From an uncultured Gammaproteobacteria bacterium (GTDB taxonomy: Bacteria; Pseudomonadota; Gammaproteobacteria; Nitrosococcales; Methylophagaceae), in contig CAJQOM010000009.1 in assembly GCA_905479985.1 (NCBI GenBank), positions 1 to 64,000 of the forward strand: DNA of 64,000 nucleotides. The letters are read 5' to 3'. A program made the position numbers and the translations under genes. Shown here piece after piece: positions 27,033 to 38,719 of this stretch (positions are counted from its first letter, which is position 1; every line of letters begins with the position of its first letter). The notes beneath the pieces are model-generated. The model did not search any database. It saw only the letters and a program-made list of their open reading frames with translations, and had not been told where the DNA came from.

Positions 27033-27677
27033 ATGTTAAACCTTTTTGTTAAACCTGTTTGGTTCACATTGCTATTGGCAATGGTGACCACGTTGTTTTT
27101 AGGCTCTGCTGTAGCAGTGGCTGATGAAGCTATGCCTGAACCACAGGCTTTGGTGAAAGATGCCTCTGATCGTATGTTGCAAGCTTTAAAAGATAATGAA
27201 GAGAAGATAGAAGAAGATCCAAAGTTTGTTTATGGCCTTGTGGATGATATTTTGTTGCCGAATTTTGATTTTGCCAAAATGTCGAAATTGGCTTTAGGTA
27301 AAAATTGGCGTAAGGCTAACCCTGAACAACGTGAACGCTTTATTGAGGAGTTCCGTTTGTTGTTAGTGAGAACCTATACCACAGCGATGTTGGAATATTC
27401 TGATGAAGAGATTGTTTTTTTGCCTTTTCGCGATGACCTAGCTAAGAAAAAAGTCAAAGTGAGAATGGAAATTTTACAAGCCGGTGGCCCATCTATCCCG
27501 ATGGCGTTATCAATGTATTTAAATAAACAAGACGCTTGGAAAGTTTATGATGTCAAAATAGATGGTATTAGCTTAGTGACTAATTATCGTTCTACTTTTG
27601 CTACTGAAATACGTAAAGGTGGGGTGGCGTTATTGATTGATAATTTAGCGGCACGTAATGCAAAAGTAAAGGGATGA
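27033..27677 (+). CDS. mlaC: Mla periplasmic lipid carrier MlaC
   Basis: The soluble shuttle between MlaA at the outer membrane and MlaD. A signal peptide is followed by the MlaC/Ttg2D domain: VYGLVDDILLPNFDFAKMSKLALGKNWRKA in pieces, then RFIEEFRLLLVRTYTTAMLEY and YDVKIDGISLVTNYRSTF, all typical. The length is 214 residues. AGGAGG precedes the ATG, and the stop overlaps mlaB by four bases. Confidence 0.95.
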   Translation: MLNLFVKPVWFTLLLAMVTTLFLGSAVAVADEAMPEPQALVKDASDRMLQALKDNEEKIEEDPKFVYGLVDDILLPNFDFAKMSKLALGKNWRKANPEQRERFIEEFRLLLVRTYTTAMLEYSDEEIVFLPFRDDLAKKKVKVRMEILQAGGPSIPMALSMYLNKQDAWKVYDVKIDGISLVTNYRSTFATEIRKGGVALLIDNLAARNAKVKG

Positions 27678-27985
27678 GCAACACGATAGCCATTAATTTG
27701 GATAAATCGTCAGAGATGGTGCTGGTGAGTGGTGAACTGACTTTTACGACGGTCAAGAGTGTGTTGAATGAGATTCAATCTTTGGTCGGGTCGTTATCGA
27801 CATTACAGATTGATTTGTCGGACGTGACGCTGAGTGATAGTGCTGGTCTGGCATTATTAGTTCATTGGATGCGGGCTGCAAAACAAGCAAAGAAACCGTT
27901 GGTTTTTCACCATATCCCTGCACAGATGTTGGCGATTGCATCAGCGAGTGGTTTAGACGAATTATTACCTGTGCCCAATAATTGA
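27674..27985 (+). CDS. mlaB: STAS-domain protein MlaB
   Basis: The small cytosolic STAS subunit of MlaFEDB that binds MlaF and stabilises the complex. At 103 residues it is a single STAS domain, with the conserved loop LSDSAGLALLVHW. It starts inside the mlaC stop (ATGA) and ends next to ibaG. Confidence 0.93.
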   Translation: MSNTIAINLDKSSEMVLVSGELTFTTVKSVLNEIQSLVGSLSTLQIDLSDVTLSDSAGLALLVHWMRAAKQAKKPLVFHHIPAQMLAIASASGLDELLPVPNN

Positions 27986-27990
27986 GAAAT

Positions 27991-28224
27991 ATGGAATACA
28001 TGATGGAAGCGTCAGACATTAAAAAATTGATCGAGGCAGGTTTGCCGGATGCGAAAGTTGAGGTGTTGGGTGATGATGGACAGCATTTTGAGGCGTTTGT
28101 TGAAAGTCCTTCATTTAAAGGGAAGGGCTTAGTTGCCCAGCATAAGATGGTTTATGCAACCTTAGGGACAAGCTTTGAGAGTGCATTACATGCGCTTGCC
28201 TTAAAGACATCGGCACCTAGTTAA
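27991..28224 (+). CDS. ibaG: BolA-family protein IbaG
   Basis: A BolA-like protein of about 77 residues. BolA proteins pair with monothiol glutaredoxins in Fe-S traffic; IbaG is acid-induced in E. coli. The family pattern is GDDGQHFEAFVESPSFKGKGLVAQHKMVY in pieces: the GxHF...F.G...V.RH.MVY signature is clear, ending in the HALALKT strand. ATG 27991 is the probable start, with ATG 28003 as alternative. It links mla to murA, as in other gammaproteobacteria. Confidence 0.92.
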   Translation: MEYMMEASDIKKLIEAGLPDAKVEVLGDDGQHFEAFVESPSFKGKGLVAQHKMVYATLGTSFESALHALALKTSAPS

Positions 28225-28239
28225 AAAGCTTAAACTTAA

Positions 28240-29535
<1,296 letters not shown>

Positions 29536-29546
29536 GGTGAGTTTTT

Positions 29547-30191
29547 ATGTCTGAAATGCTGACATTAGCGTTATCAAAGGGCCGTATTTTTGAGGAAACA
29601 TTACCGCTGTTGAAAGCGGCGGGAATTGAACCTCTAGACGATCCTGAAACAAGTAGAAAGTTGATTCTAGATACCAATCAGCCTGATGTGCGATTAATTA
29701 TTGTTCGTGCTTCTGATGTCCCCACGTATGTTGAATATGGTGGTGCGGATATTGGTGTCGCTGGTAAAGATGTGTTGTTAGAACATCCTAGAGCAGAGCT
29801 CTACGAGCCAGTTGATTTGAAGATTGCTTGTTGCAAATTAATGACGGCGGGTAGGGTAGATGAGGCTGAGATTAAAGGCCGCTTAAAAGTGGCGACGAAG
29901 TTTGTAGAAAGCACGCGTCGCTTTTATGCTGAGCAAGGCCAACAAGTCGATATTATTAAGCTTTATGGGTCTATGGAGCTGGCGCCGTTGGTGGGCTTAG
30001 CCGATCGTATCGTCGATGTGGTTGATACCGGTAATACATTGCGGGCAAATGGGTTAGTACCGATGGAACATATTGCAGATATCAGTTCGCGTTTGGTCGT
30101 CAATAAAGCCTCGATGAAAATGAAGCATGTCCGTATTCAAGCTTTTATTGATGATGTCCGTGTAGCAGTGGCAGAACGAAGCAATGGTTGA
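29547..30191 (+). CDS. hisG: ATP phosphoribosyltransferase, short form (HisG)
   Basis: The first step of histidine synthesis, joining PRPP to ATP. At 214 residues it is the short form that lacks the C-terminal regulatory domain and needs HisZ as partner. The N-terminal [16 protein letters not shown], the [17 protein letters not shown] block, and the PRPP loop [17 protein letters not shown] are all present. No hisZ is in this window. It overlaps hisD by eight bases. Confidence 0.96.
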   Translation: MSEMLTLALSKGRIFEETLPLLKAAGIEPLDDPETSRKLILDTNQPDVRLIIVRASDVPTYVEYGGADIGVAGKDVLLEHPRAELYEPVDLKIACCKLMTAGRVDEAEIKGRLKVATKFVESTRRFYAEQGQQVDIIKLYGSMELAPLVGLADRIVDVVDTGNTLRANGLVPMEHIADISSRLVVNKASMKMKHVRIQAFIDDVRVAVAERSNG

Positions 30192-31491
30192 ATTAAAAAG
30201 ACTGACGACAGAAGCGGGTGATTTTCAGCCACAGCTAGAAGCTGTTTTGGCTTGGGATGCATCATCTGATATGGCGGTGGTAGACACGGTTAGAGGAATC
30301 CTGGCCGATGTGAAAGAGCGTGGTGATGAGGCGGTATTAGAGTATAGCCGTCGTTTTGATCGATTATCAGTCACATCAATGGCAGAGTTAGAGCTGCCTT
30401 TATCGCGTGCGCAAGCGGCGTTGCGCTCTATTCCTGATGCACAGCGCGTTGCGTTACAAGCAGCGGCTGATCGTGTTCGTGCTTATCATGAACATCAAAA
30501 GCAAGATTCTTGGACTTATACTGAAGCCGATGGCACCGTATTGGGTCAACAAGTGACGGCTTTAGATCGTGCTGGCTTATATGTTCCTGGCGGTAAAGCG
30601 GCCTATCCTTCTTCTGTTTTAATGAATGCGATTCCGGCTAAAGTAGCGGGTGTTAGCGAATTAATCATGGTTGTGCCAATGCCTAATGGTGAGGTGAACG
30701 ATTTAGTATTGGCTGCCGCTGCTATTGCAGGTGTCGACCGTATTTTTGCCATTGGCGGGGCTCAGGCAGTTGCGGCTTTGGCTTATGGTACTGAGACGAT
30801 TCCACCAGTGGATAAGATTGTCGGGCCGGGTAATATTTATGTGGCAACGGCGAAAGGCATGGTCTTTGGCACAGTCGGTATCGATATGATTGCTGGGCCA
30901 TCAGAGATTCTGGTTGTGTGTGATGGTAAAACCGATCCTGAATGGATAGCGATGGATTTATTCTCGCAAGCTGAGCATGATGAAGATGCGCAATCTATTT
31001 TGATTTCGCAAGATGCTGGGTTCTTAGATCAAGTTGAGGCAGCGATTGGTCGGTTACTCCCGACAATGGAACGCGCTGAGATTATTCAAAAATCCCTGTC
31101 AGATCGTGCGGCCTTGATCCTTGTCAAAGATTTAGATGAAGCCATTGATGTGGTTAATTTTATTGCGCCAGAGCATTTGGAATTATCAGTTGATGAGCCG
31201 ATGACGATGGCGAAAAAAGTACGTCATGCGGGTGCCATCTTCATGGGCCGTTATACGGCAGAAGCTTTGGGTGATTATTGTGCCGGGCCAAATCATGTTT
31301 TGCCTACATCGCGTACAGCCCGCTTTAGTTCGCCATTGGGTGTTTATGATTTTCAGAAGCGGTCAAGCTTGATTCAAGTATCAGAACAAGGTGCTCAAAC
31401 CATGGGCCGTTTGGCTTCTGTGTTAGCGCGAGGTGAAGGTTTGACAGCGCATGCACGTTCTGCTGAATACCGTTTGAAGGACTCACGATGA
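30184..31491 (+). CDS. hisD: Histidinol dehydrogenase
   Basis: The zinc enzyme that turns histidinol into histidine in two NAD-dependent oxidations. The pattern [27 protein letters not shown] in pieces, the VDKIVGPGN, the zinc-binding [13 protein letters not shown], and the APEHLEL catalytic Glu-His pair are all seen. The length of 435 residues is normal. It overlaps both neighbours (hisG by 8 bases, hisC by 4), so the three are one translational block. Confidence 0.97.
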   Translation: MVELKRLTTEAGDFQPQLEAVLAWDASSDMAVVDTVRGILADVKERGDEAVLEYSRRFDRLSVTSMAELELPLSRAQAALRSIPDAQRVALQAAADRVRAYHEHQKQDSWTYTEADGTVLGQQVTALDRAGLYVPGGKAAYPSSVLMNAIPAKVAGVSELIMVVPMPNGEVNDLVLAAAAIAGVDRIFAIGGAQAVAALAYGTETIPPVDKIVGPGNIYVATAKGMVFGTVGIDMIAGPSEILVVCDGKTDPEWIAMDLFSQAEHDEDAQSILISQDAGFLDQVEAAIGRLLPTMERAEIIQKSLSDRAALILVKDLDEAIDVVNFIAPEHLELSVDEPMTMAKKVRHAGAIFMGRYTAEALGDYCAGPNHVLPTSRTARFSSPLGVYDFQKRSSLIQVSEQGAQTMGRLASVLARGEGLTAHARSAEYRLKDSR

Positions 31492-32549
31492 GCCGGTTTT
31501 GGAGTCCGATTGTGCATGAGTTGGAGCCGTATGTGCCCGGTGAACAGCCGAAAGTCGCGAATCTCGTTAAACTCAATACCAATGAAAACCCTTATGGGCC
31601 TTCTCCAAAAGCGTTAGCGGCGATTCAATCGTATGATGGCGATCAGTTGCGTTTATACCCTGATCCTGATGCCAGTGATTTAAAACAAGCTATTGCGGAC
31701 TATTACCATGTCGATTCGCAGCAAGTTTTTGTTGGCAATGGGTCAGATGAAGTATTGGCGCATATTTTTCATGGTTTATTTCAGCAATCAGCACCTATTT
31801 TATTCCCTGACATTTCTTATAGTTTTTATCCGGTTTATTGTGGCCTGTACCGCATTGATTATGCGCTTATTGCCTTGGATGATGCGTTGGTGATTAACAC
31901 GGCGGATTATGCACGTGTTAATGGCGGTATTATTTTTCCAAACCCGAATGCGCCAACAGGTCGTTTCTTAGAACTTGATGAAATTGACAGTTTACTTAAA
32001 CGCAACACAGATTCCGTGGTTGTTGTGGATGAAGCTTATATTGATTTTGGTGGTGAGAGTGCGATCACTTTAGTTGACCGTTACCCCAATTTATTGGTGA
32101 CGCAGACATTATCAAAATCACGTTCTTTAGCAGGCTTGAGAATTGGTTATGCGATTGGCCATGTTGATTTGATTGAAGCGCTCACCCGAGTCAAAGATAG
32201 TTTTAACTCTTACCCTTTAGACAGTTTGGCGATTGCGGCTGGCATTGCCGCCTTTGAAGATAATGCTTATTTTGAAGACACTTGCCAACGCGTTATACAA
32301 AGCCGTGAGACGGTGGTGACAGGCTTAACCGCCTTGGGGTTTGATGTGATTCCATCGGCTGCTAATTTTGTGTTTGTACGTCATCAGCGAGAAGATGCTT
32401 CAGTGTTGGCTGAAGGGCTGCGAGCGCAAGGCGTGATTGTGCGTCATTTTAAGCAAGATCGTATTGTGCAATATTTACGCATTACGATAGGTAACGAGCA
32501 AGATAATCAGCGTTTATTGTCGGTCTTGCACGACTTAATTACTGATTAG
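31488..32549 (+). CDS. hisC: Histidinol-phosphate aminotransferase
   Basis: A class I/II PLP aminotransferase acting before HisB/HisD in histidine synthesis. Conserved parts are [12 protein letters not shown], the PNPNAPTGR block, DEAYIDFGG, and the PLP lysine in [18 protein letters not shown]. The length is 353 residues. It overlaps the hisD stop by four bases. Its 3' end overlaps the 3' end of the convergent DUF4124-like gene by 11 bases. Confidence 0.96.
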   Translation: MSRFWSPIVHELEPYVPGEQPKVANLVKLNTNENPYGPSPKALAAIQSYDGDQLRLYPDPDASDLKQAIADYYHVDSQQVFVGNGSDEVLAHIFHGLFQQSAPILFPDISYSFYPVYCGLYRIDYALIALDDALVINTADYARVNGGIIFPNPNAPTGRFLELDEIDSLLKRNTDSVVVVDEAYIDFGGESAITLVDRYPNLLVTQTLSKSRSLAGLRIGYAIGHVDLIEALTRVKDSFNSYPLDSLAIAAGIAAFEDNAYFEDTCQRVIQSRETVVTGLTALGFDVIPSAANFVFVRHQREDASVLAEGLRAQGVIVRHFKQDRIVQYLRITIGNEQDNQRLLSVLHDLITD

Positions 32550-33225
32550 CTTGTACTTTTTGAGCGTCTCTCGTTAGTAGCTCACGTAATCTGATAAGGT
32601 CTTGATCGTACTGTTCGATGCTGGCTTTATTTTCTAGGCCGAGGCGTGCTAACTCAGAGTGGTTATTTTTAATTTCTTGTTCTGTTGCCACTAAGCGTTT
32701 TTTGAGATTACCGGTAACGGCTCTGCCACTGAGTTCAATATCTGCGGCTTGTTGTTGAAATTGGTGTAACTTGTCTTTATTACGTTTTAGGGTGAGTTCT
32801 GTTTTTTCAATTTGATTTTGAAAATATAGTAATTCAGTTTCACGCTTTTTAAGTAATTCGTCTTCTGTTCGATAACTGGCTTTTAGGTTGGCATCATATA
32901 ACATTGCTTGGCGGCGACGCTCTGTTGCTTTTTTAGCCTCGATTTCTGCCTGGCGTTTTTGTTCTTTCTCAGCGGCTTGTTGCCGGTTGTATTCGACAAT
33001 TTCTTCTTTAGTAGGGGCCGGTCTGACGGTTTCTATGACGCGGAGAGAGCTGTCATCTAGAACATCGTAACCTTGTTGTGCTGCATAGGGTGGCAGCGTT
33101 TTACTCATGGTTTTGACGCCGTTGTTATCTTTAAAACGGTAAACTTGTCCGGCATAGCTGGATAAGCTGGGTAGTGTCAATAAAAGGCTGAGGCAAGTGA
33201 CTATCTGTGATGTATTTATTTTCAT
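32539..33225 (-). CDS. Exported DUF4124-like coiled-coil protein
   Basis: A 228-residue protein with a signal peptide to about residue 25 (SYAGQ). A short DUF4124-like N-terminal domain follows ([30 protein letters not shown] in pieces, normally Y.W.D..G.....). Then comes about 150 residues of charged helix and coiled coil ([20 protein letters not shown] and more). It is probably periplasmic. Function unknown; DUF4124 proteins are often linked to the envelope. It overlaps hisC tail to tail. Confidence 0.75.
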   Translation of the reverse strand: MKINTSQIVTCLSLLLTLPSLSSYAGQVYRFKDNNGVKTMSKTLPPYAAQQGYDVLDDSSLRVIETVRPAPTKEEIVEYNRQQAAEKEQKRQAEIEAKKATERRRQAMLYDANLKASYRTEDELLKKRETELLYFQNQIEKTELTLKRNKDKLHQFQQQAADIELSGRAVTGNLKKRLVATEQEIKNNHSELARLGLENKASIEQYDQDLIRLRELLTRDAQKVQANQ

Positions 33226-33256
33226 GGTCTGTATTCTATAGTGAGTTTTTATAAAG

Positions 33257-34015
33257 TTGAATGGTTTAGATCACATTATTTTGCTTTTAGTTTCATTGGT
33301 GGCGAATACTTTTTCGGCATTTAGTGGTGGTGGCGCCGGTTTAATTCAATTTCCTGTGCTGTTATTTCTGGGTTTGTCATTTGGCGTGGCGTTGGCGACT
33401 CATAAAGTGGCGAGCGTGGCGCTGGGGGTTGGCGCGGCCTTACGCTATTTGTCACAGAGCGTGTTAGAACGTCAGTTTGTATTGTTGATGTTGCTGTTTG
33501 GAATCCCAGGCGTGATTTTGGGTGCCAACCTGATCTTATTAGTACCAGATCGATTGGCTGAAATTGCTTTGGGTTTGTTGACGGGCGGACTGGGTGCCTA
33601 CTCTGTTGTTAGCACTGAGCTAGGACAATCTTATGACCCACATCATCGAGATCGGACTGGATTATTATTTGGCGGCGGTGTTCTGTTTATTCTAGGCGTG
33701 TTGAATGGGTCATTAACGTCTGGCACGGGATTGTTTGTCACGCTGTGGTTGGTGCGTTGGTTTGGTATGGATTACCAACGTGCAGTGGCTTATACCTTGA
33801 CGATGGTCGGTCTGTTTTGGAATGGCAGTGGGGCACTGACATTGGGCTTAATGGGTGACATTCGTTGGGAGTGGATCCCTGCTTTGCTGCTAGGGTCGTT
33901 TATTGGCGGTTATTTGGGATCTCATATGGCGTTGCGTTACGGTAATCAATGGATCAAACGTGCGTTTGAAGTCGTGACATTATTGATTTCAATCAAATTG
34001 TTAATGGGACATTGA
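33257..34015 (+). CDS. TauE/SafE-family membrane exporter
   Basis: A 252-residue membrane protein with seven to eight hydrophobic helices. The N-terminal FSGGGAGLIQFPVLLFLG is the first TauE repeat motif, and LNGSLTSGTGLFVTLWLVR is the second. The family exports sulfite, sulfoacetate or related organic anions, but the substrate cannot be told from sequence. The start is a TTG at 33257, since the nearby ATG at 33260 is out of frame and stops at once. It ends seven bases from the convergent pyrE. Confidence 0.85.
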   Translation: MNGLDHIILLLVSLVANTFSAFSGGGAGLIQFPVLLFLGLSFGVALATHKVASVALGVGAALRYLSQSVLERQFVLLMLLFGIPGVILGANLILLVPDRLAEIALGLLTGGLGAYSVVSTELGQSYDPHHRDRTGLLFGGGVLFILGVLNGSLTSGTGLFVTLWLVRWFGMDYQRAVAYTLTMVGLFWNGSGALTLGLMGDIRWEWIPALLLGSFIGGYLGSHMALRYGNQWIKRAFEVVTLLISIKLLMGH

Positions 34016-34021
34016 GTCGAC

Positions 34022-34669
34022 TTATATCTCGATACCATAACGTTCACGATAAGCTTCTACTGCCGGTAAATGTTCTGCAAATTTAGGATTATCTTTTAGG
34101 TAATTAAGCAGGTTGGTAAGGCTAATAATACTGATTACGGGAATGTTGAGATCCGTTTCAACTTGTTGAATCGCGGACTGTTCTGTTTGACCTTTTTCTT
34201 GTCGATCGAGTGCGATAATGACACCTGCAGGTCGGGCATTTTGTATTTTAATTATCTCGACTGATTCTCTGACAGAGGTGCCAGCGGAGATGACATCGTC
34301 AATGATGAGCACTTTGCCGTTGAGCTCGGCGCCGACAAGTTGGCCACCTTCACCATGATCTTTGGCTTCTTTGCGGTTAAAGGTATAGGGAATATCGCGT
34401 TGATGATGTTCGGCTAAAGCGACAACGGTGGTCGAAGCCAGCGGAATACCTTTGTAGGCAGGGCCAAACAATAGGTCAAAATCGAGTTGGGACTCGACAA
34501 TAGCTTGAGCATAGAATTGACCTAATTTGGCCAAGCTACCACCCGTGTTAAATAAGCCACTATTAAAAAAATAAGGGCTGACACGACCAGATTTTAGCGT
34601 AAAGGAGCCAAAACGTAAGACGCCAGTTTGTAATGCGAATTCGATAAATTGTTGTTGGTAGGGTTTCAT
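34022..34669 (-). CDS. pyrE: Orotate phosphoribosyltransferase
   Basis: Converts orotate plus PRPP into OMP in pyrimidine synthesis. It has [23 protein letters not shown] in pieces, the [11 protein letters not shown] block and the PRPP motif [13 protein letters not shown]. The length is 215 residues. Its ATG overlaps the metW stop in TAATG, so pyrE is coupled to metX-metW, an unusual partner for a pyrimidine gene. Confidence 0.96.
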   Translation of the reverse strand: MKPYQQQFIEFALQTGVLRFGSFTLKSGRVSPYFFNSGLFNTGGSLAKLGQFYAQAIVESQLDFDLLFGPAYKGIPLASTTVVALAEHHQRDIPYTFNRKEAKDHGEGGQLVGAELNGKVLIIDDVISAGTSVRESVEIIKIQNARPAGVIIALDRQEKGQTEQSAIQQVETDLNIPVISIISLTNLLNYLKDNPKFAEHLPAVEAYRERYGIEI

Positions 34670-35268
34670 TAATCTGATTTCTTAATTTGATAGAGTGCGA
34701 TCTCACCGAAGAGATTGGGGGCAATTTTGATACCCAGACTGTCCTGGTGTGCATGATCAACAATACAGCGCTGTTGGATGTGGACTTGCTTGTCTGTACA
34801 GAGATTTTCGAAGTCTTTGATGGTACAAAGGTGAATATTGGCAGAGTCATACCAGCGGTTTGGCAAGGTTCTGGAAATGGGCATGTGGCCGCCAAAAACG
34901 AGTTGTAGTCGGCATTGCCAGTGGCCGAAGTTGGGGAAACCAATGATGGCTTGCTTGCCGACGCGGATGATTTCGTCGAGTAGAAAGTCGGGGCGTTTAA
35001 CCGCTTGTAATGTTTGGGATAGGATGACGTAGTCAAAACTTTGATCTGCAAATTGTGGCAAGCCTTGATCTAAATCGGCTTGAATGACATTAATCCCTGA
35101 TTCGATACAATGTGCAATTTGGCTATTGTCGATTTCAAGACCGTAACCGGTGACATCGTGTTGTTGCAAAGCAGCGAGCAAGGTGCCATCGCCAGAACCT
35201 AAATCGAGGATATGGGCACCAGCGGGGATCCAGTCAAAAATAATTTGTAGATCAGGTCTTAGGCTCAT
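34669..35268 (-). CDS. metW: Methionine biosynthesis protein MetW
   Basis: A small SAM-dependent methyltransferase-fold protein that accompanies MetX and is needed for full homoserine acyltransferase function in several proteobacteria. The SAM site is [13 protein letters not shown] near residue 20, followed by GYGLEID and the ending DFENLC. The length is 199 residues. It overlaps metX by four bases (ATGA) and pyrE by one. Confidence 0.94.
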   Translation of the reverse strand: MSLRPDLQIIFDWIPAGAHILDLGSGDGTLLAALQQHDVTGYGLEIDNSQIAHCIESGINVIQADLDQGLPQFADQSFDYVILSQTLQAVKRPDFLLDEIIRVGKQAIIGFPNFGHWQCRLQLVFGGHMPISRTLPNRWYDSANIHLCTIKDFENLCTDKQVHIQQRCIVDHAHQDSLGIKIAPNLFGEIALYQIKKSD

Positions 35269-36416
35269 GATGGTATTACCTCTGACGCGACTTTTTTCAT
35301 ATAAGCAGTGAAAATGTCATGATAGCGGCTAATGGGCAATAGGAAGGCGTCATGGCCTTGTGTTGCTTCTATTTCAGCATAGGTCACCTCTTTATTTTCT
35401 GATAAGAGGGCATTGACGATTTCTTGAGATCGTTCTGGCGAAAAACGCCAGTCGGTGGTAAATGAAATGACGAGACATTTTGCTTGAATTTTTGATACTG
35501 CTTGGGCGAAATCACCTTCAAAAGCACTGGCAGGGTCGAAGTAATCGAGTGCTTTGGTCATCAGTAAATAGGTATTTGCATCAAACTGTTCGGCAAAACT
35601 TTCACTTTGATAGCGTAGGTAGCTTTCGATTTGGAACTCGACATCGAAACCGTAATTGATGCTGTCATGGCGTAGTTCACGACCAAACTTTTCCCCCATT
35701 GCTTCGTCTGAGAGATAGGTAATGTGACCTAACATTCTCGCAAGCCCGAGGCCTTTTCTAGGCAAGGTATCGTGCGAGGCGTAATAACCTTCATGGAACT
35801 CCGGATCGGCTTTGATGGCTGTTCTGGCGACTTCATTAAAAGCGATATTTTGGGCGGATAATTTAGGGGCTGCGGCGATGATGAGGACGTGTTTTAAGCG
35901 TTCTGGCAGGCTGATAGCCCATTGCATGGCTTGCATACCACCCAGGCTACCACCGACAACCGCAGCCCATTGTTGGATATTGAGGTTATCGGCCAGTATG
36001 GCTTGGCTTTTGACCCAGTCATTGACGGTGACAATAGGAAAGTCAGGGCCGTAAGGGGTGTTGGTATCTGGGTTAATGCTGGTTGGACCTGTCGAGCCAT
36101 TACAGCCGCCTAAATTATTGAGGCAGACAACAAAGAAGTGGTTGGTATCAATGGCCTTACCGGGCCCGATAACATTGTCCCACCAGCCCGGTTTTTTATC
36201 TTCCATGGCGTGGTAACCAGCGACATGGTGATCGCCAGACAATGCATGGCAGATCAAAATGGCATTGGAGGTACTCTGATTGAGTTTCCCATGGGTCTCA
36301 AAGACTAAATCGTAGGCAGGTAGAGCCTGACCACACTCGAGTGTGATAGGGGTTTCAATATGGAGCGTTTGTGGGCTAACCAGACCGACTGAATTGGCTG
36401 GTATGGAGTCCGGCAT
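35265..36416 (-). CDS. metX: Homoserine O-acyltransferase MetX
   Basis: An alpha/beta-hydrolase that acylates homoserine for methionine synthesis. The nucleophile Ser is in [15 protein letters not shown] near residue 155, the acid Asp in [13 protein letters not shown], and the His in [27 protein letters not shown] is the other family block. Whether acetyl or succinyl is used cannot be read here; MetX proteins paired with MetW are often succinyl-specific. The length is 383 residues. It heads metX-metW-pyrE. Confidence 0.95.
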   Translation of the reverse strand: MPDSIPANSVGLVSPQTLHIETPITLECGQALPAYDLVFETHGKLNQSTSNAILICHALSGDHHVAGYHAMEDKKPGWWDNVIGPGKAIDTNHFFVVCLNNLGGCNGSTGPTSINPDTNTPYGPDFPIVTVNDWVKSQAILADNLNIQQWAAVVGGSLGGMQAMQWAISLPERLKHVLIIAAAPKLSAQNIAFNEVARTAIKADPEFHEGYYASHDTLPRKGLGLARMLGHITYLSDEAMGEKFGRELRHDSINYGFDVEFQIESYLRYQSESFAEQFDANTYLLMTKALDYFDPASAFEGDFAQAVSKIQAKCLVISFTTDWRFSPERSQEIVNALLSENKEVTYAEIEATQGHDAFLLPISRYHDIFTAYMKKVASEVIPS

Positions 36417-36490
36417 GTCGGCTTATTCCTTAGTAACGAGTGATATAAAGTCTAAATAGTTGTGGACGTTTGTGCAATGTAAAAGGGGCG

Positions 36491-37057
36491 TTAAACTTGG
36501 CCAATTAAAAGGGGTATGACCAGCATGGATAGCAGTTGTAAACCGATGACTGCGATAAGGGGGGATAAATCTAATGCACCCATGGCGGGCATGACTTGCC
36601 TGATGGGTTTTAATAAGGGTTGGTTCATACTGTGAATTAATGGTTTGATTGGGTTTTCAGACCCCGGTGGGATAACCCAGCTCAGGACGACTTCAATGAT
36701 GATACTGAAGGTGAAGATAGTGATAAATAAGGAAAAAACGTCAGCTAGTAACCAGCCTAGAAAGAAACCGGGATAAGCTTGTCCTGATTGAATGGCATTG
36801 ATTAAAAAGAGCTTAAAGAAGGTTAAGGCGAATAATAGAACAATCGTTGCAGTATCCCAGCGGCCGATGGGGGGAATAAAACGGCGTAAGGTTTTGACAG
36901 GCACTTGAGTCGCTTTAATGATCATCTGGACTATCGGGTGGTGGTACTCCCATTGCGCCCACTGCATGATGACACGAAAGGCTACGATCAGTATATAAAG
37001 ACTAAAAAGGGTGTCGATTAAAAAGATTAAGGGGTTACTAAAATAGGTATTAGGCAT
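36491..37057 (-). CDS. YggT family membrane protein
   Basis: Two tandem YggT repeats, each with two membrane helices, in 188 residues (PLIFLIDTLFSLYILIVAFRVIMQW in pieces, then a second half with VVLSWVIPPGSENPIKPLIHSM). The family is linked to osmotic tolerance or envelope and division proteins, but the exact role is not settled. I prefer ATG 37057 over GTG 37066; both lie inside the end of proC, so it is translationally coupled. Confidence 0.92.
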   Translation of the reverse strand: MPNTYFSNPLIFLIDTLFSLYILIVAFRVIMQWAQWEYHHPIVQMIIKATQVPVKTLRRFIPPIGRWDTATIVLLFALTFFKLFLINAIQSGQAYPGFFLGWLLADVFSLFITIFTFSIIIEVVLSWVIPPGSENPIKPLIHSMNQPLLKPIRQVMPAMGALDLSPLIAVIGLQLLSMLVIPLLIGQV

Positions 37058-37883
37058 GGTCTTCACCGAGTTGTGTGGCTAATTCTCTTGATCTTAAAGC
37101 GGCTGCGATGAGGGCGTTTTCAAATATTGCTCTCAGTCCACCATCTTCTAATTCATGAATGGCACGCTCTGTTGTGCCGCCCGGAGAGGTTACCTTTTGT
37201 CTTAATAAGGCGGTTGAATCGTTACTTTCTAATGCCATTTTTGAGGCGCCGAATGCCGTCTGTAAGCAGAGCAGTTTGGCAGTTTCTTGATCTAAGCCCA
37301 GTTCAACTGCAGCAGCTTCCATGGCTTCCATGACGAGAAAGAAATAGGCCGGACCGCTACCTGACAATGCGGTGACGGCATTGATCAGTTCTTCGTCTTT
37401 TACCCAGAGGGTTAATCCGACAGCGCGCAGAATTGATTCAGCGAGTTCTTGCTGCTGTGTTGAGACGAATTCGTTGGCATACAGTGCAGTTGCGCCTGCT
37501 TGGACTAATGCCGGCGTGTTGGGCATCGTTCTGACAATAGCAGCCTCGGGGTGTGCGAGCCATCGTGCAATATCGTCTAGGCGAATACCAGCAGCAATAG
37601 AAATTAACATCATGTCAGGTTGCCAATGTGGGGAACATTGCTTAACGACGTGTTGTAATTGTTGTGGCTTAACGGCTGGGACAATGACTTGGCAGTTTTT
37701 GATAGCGCTGATGTTATCAGTGTGAGTCTGGATGGCGTAACTTGCTTTGATCGTTTCAAGGCGGTTCGAATCCGGGTCAGAGACGTGAATATGTGTTGGA
37801 TTGAAGCCATCGGCAATTAAGCCGCCAATGAGGCTAAGTGCCATGTTGCCGCCACCGAGAAAAGCGATTTTGCAGTCTTTCAT
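37050..37883 (-). CDS. proC: Pyrroline-5-carboxylate reductase
   Basis: The last step of proline synthesis. The NAD(P)H site is IAFLGGGNMALSLIGG at the start. The family signature ALSGSGPAYFFLVMEAM and the ending VTSPGGTTERAIHELE are both present. ATG 37883 is chosen over TTG 37898 because a GAAGAGAG ribosome binding site lies just before it. It is clustered with yggT and yggS, as in Pseudomonas. Confidence 0.96.
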   Translation of the reverse strand: MKDCKIAFLGGGNMALSLIGGLIADGFNPTHIHVSDPDSNRLETIKASYAIQTHTDNISAIKNCQVIVPAVKPQQLQHVVKQCSPHWQPDMMLISIAAGIRLDDIARWLAHPEAAIVRTMPNTPALVQAGATALYANEFVSTQQQELAESILRAVGLTLWVKDEELINAVTALSGSGPAYFFLVMEAMEAAAVELGLDQETAKLLCLQTAFGASKMALESNDSTALLRQKVTSPGGTTERAIHELEDGGLRAIFENALIAAALRSRELATQLGEDHA

Positions 37884-37917
37884 ACTCTCTTCTTTCAACG
37901 AATCGTAAATATTATGG

Positions 37918-38625
37918 TTAGTTTACTTGACCTGTCGATGTTGGTGTAGATCTTTGACCAAAAAGGGCGCTGCCTATGCGTACCATGGTACTGCCTTCGG
38001 CAATCGCTGCGCTCATATCGGCTGACATACCCATTGAGAGCGTGTCGATGCTGGGGTAAGTTTTAGCGAGTTTTTGGTAGAGCGTGTGTGCTTTATGAAA
38101 GGTGGCATGTTGTTGTTCTGGGTTATCTGTTTTGCTGGGTATGACCATAATGCCACGCAAATTCAGTTGTTCTAGCGCGTCGATATTTGAGGCTAAGGTG
38201 AATAAGTTTGTATCGGATACGCCAGATTTTGTTTGTTCGTTATCAATATTAACTTGGATGCAGACATTCAGCGGGGGCTTATCTTTGGGGCGCTGTGTGG
38301 CTAAGCGTTGGGCGATTTTTTGACGGTCGACACTTTGCACCCAGTCAAAATGTTGCGCGATATCTTTGGTTTTATTCGATTGAATAGGCCCGATAAAATG
38401 CCAATCGAGATTAAGATCTTGGAGGTGGTTTATTTTTAGGAGTGCTTCTTGCAAGTAGTTTTCGCCAAAGGCAGTGAGTCCTGCACTGGCCGCATCACGC
38501 AGTTTTTCTGCTGACCAGGTTTTGCTGACAGCGAGTAATTGGATGTCAGCGGGGCTACGGTTGGCTTGTAAAGCGGCATTTTCTATGCGGTTTGTGACGC
38601 TGGACAGGTTTTTTATGATTGTCAT
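37918..38625 (-). CDS. PLP homeostasis protein (YggS/PLPBP family)
   Basis: A PLP-binding protein without known catalysis that keeps vitamin B6 and amino-acid pools balanced. The PLP lysine lies in LLAVSKTWS near residue 35. GENYLQEAL and WHFIGPIQSNKTKDIA, and the ending LSMGMSADMSAAIAEGSTMVRIGSALFG in pieces, are family-typical. ATG 38625 gives the normal N-terminus; a GTG at 38670 would add 15 unlikely residues. A GC-rich inverted repeat (38636-38648) lies right before this ATG. It is divergent from pilT. Confidence 0.93.
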   Translation of the reverse strand: MTIIKNLSSVTNRIENAALQANRSPADIQLLAVSKTWSAEKLRDAASAGLTAFGENYLQEALLKINHLQDLNLDWHFIGPIQSNKTKDIAQHFDWVQSVDRQKIAQRLATQRPKDKPPLNVCIQVNIDNEQTKSGVSDTNLFTLASNIDALEQLNLRGIMVIPSKTDNPEQQHATFHKAHTLYQKLAKTYPSIDTLSMGMSADMSAAIAEGSTMVRIGSALFGQRSTPTSTGQVN

Positions 38626-38719
38626 GTTGCAAGCCCGCGCTGAGCGCGCTACCTTTATCAGAAATATCACGCTATTAGAAGCGATTTGATGGTTACTTTC
38701 AATGTTTTAGGGGACGTGA

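Noticed and set aside
34563..35051. A 162-residue open frame overlapping metW and pyrE
   Set aside because: It spans two well-supported overlapping genes in another frame on the same strand and has no family match.
36417..36490. A MetJ box or SAM riboswitch before metX
   Set aside because: The 74-base leader has no AGACGTCT-type repeat and is too short for the known SAM riboswitch folds.
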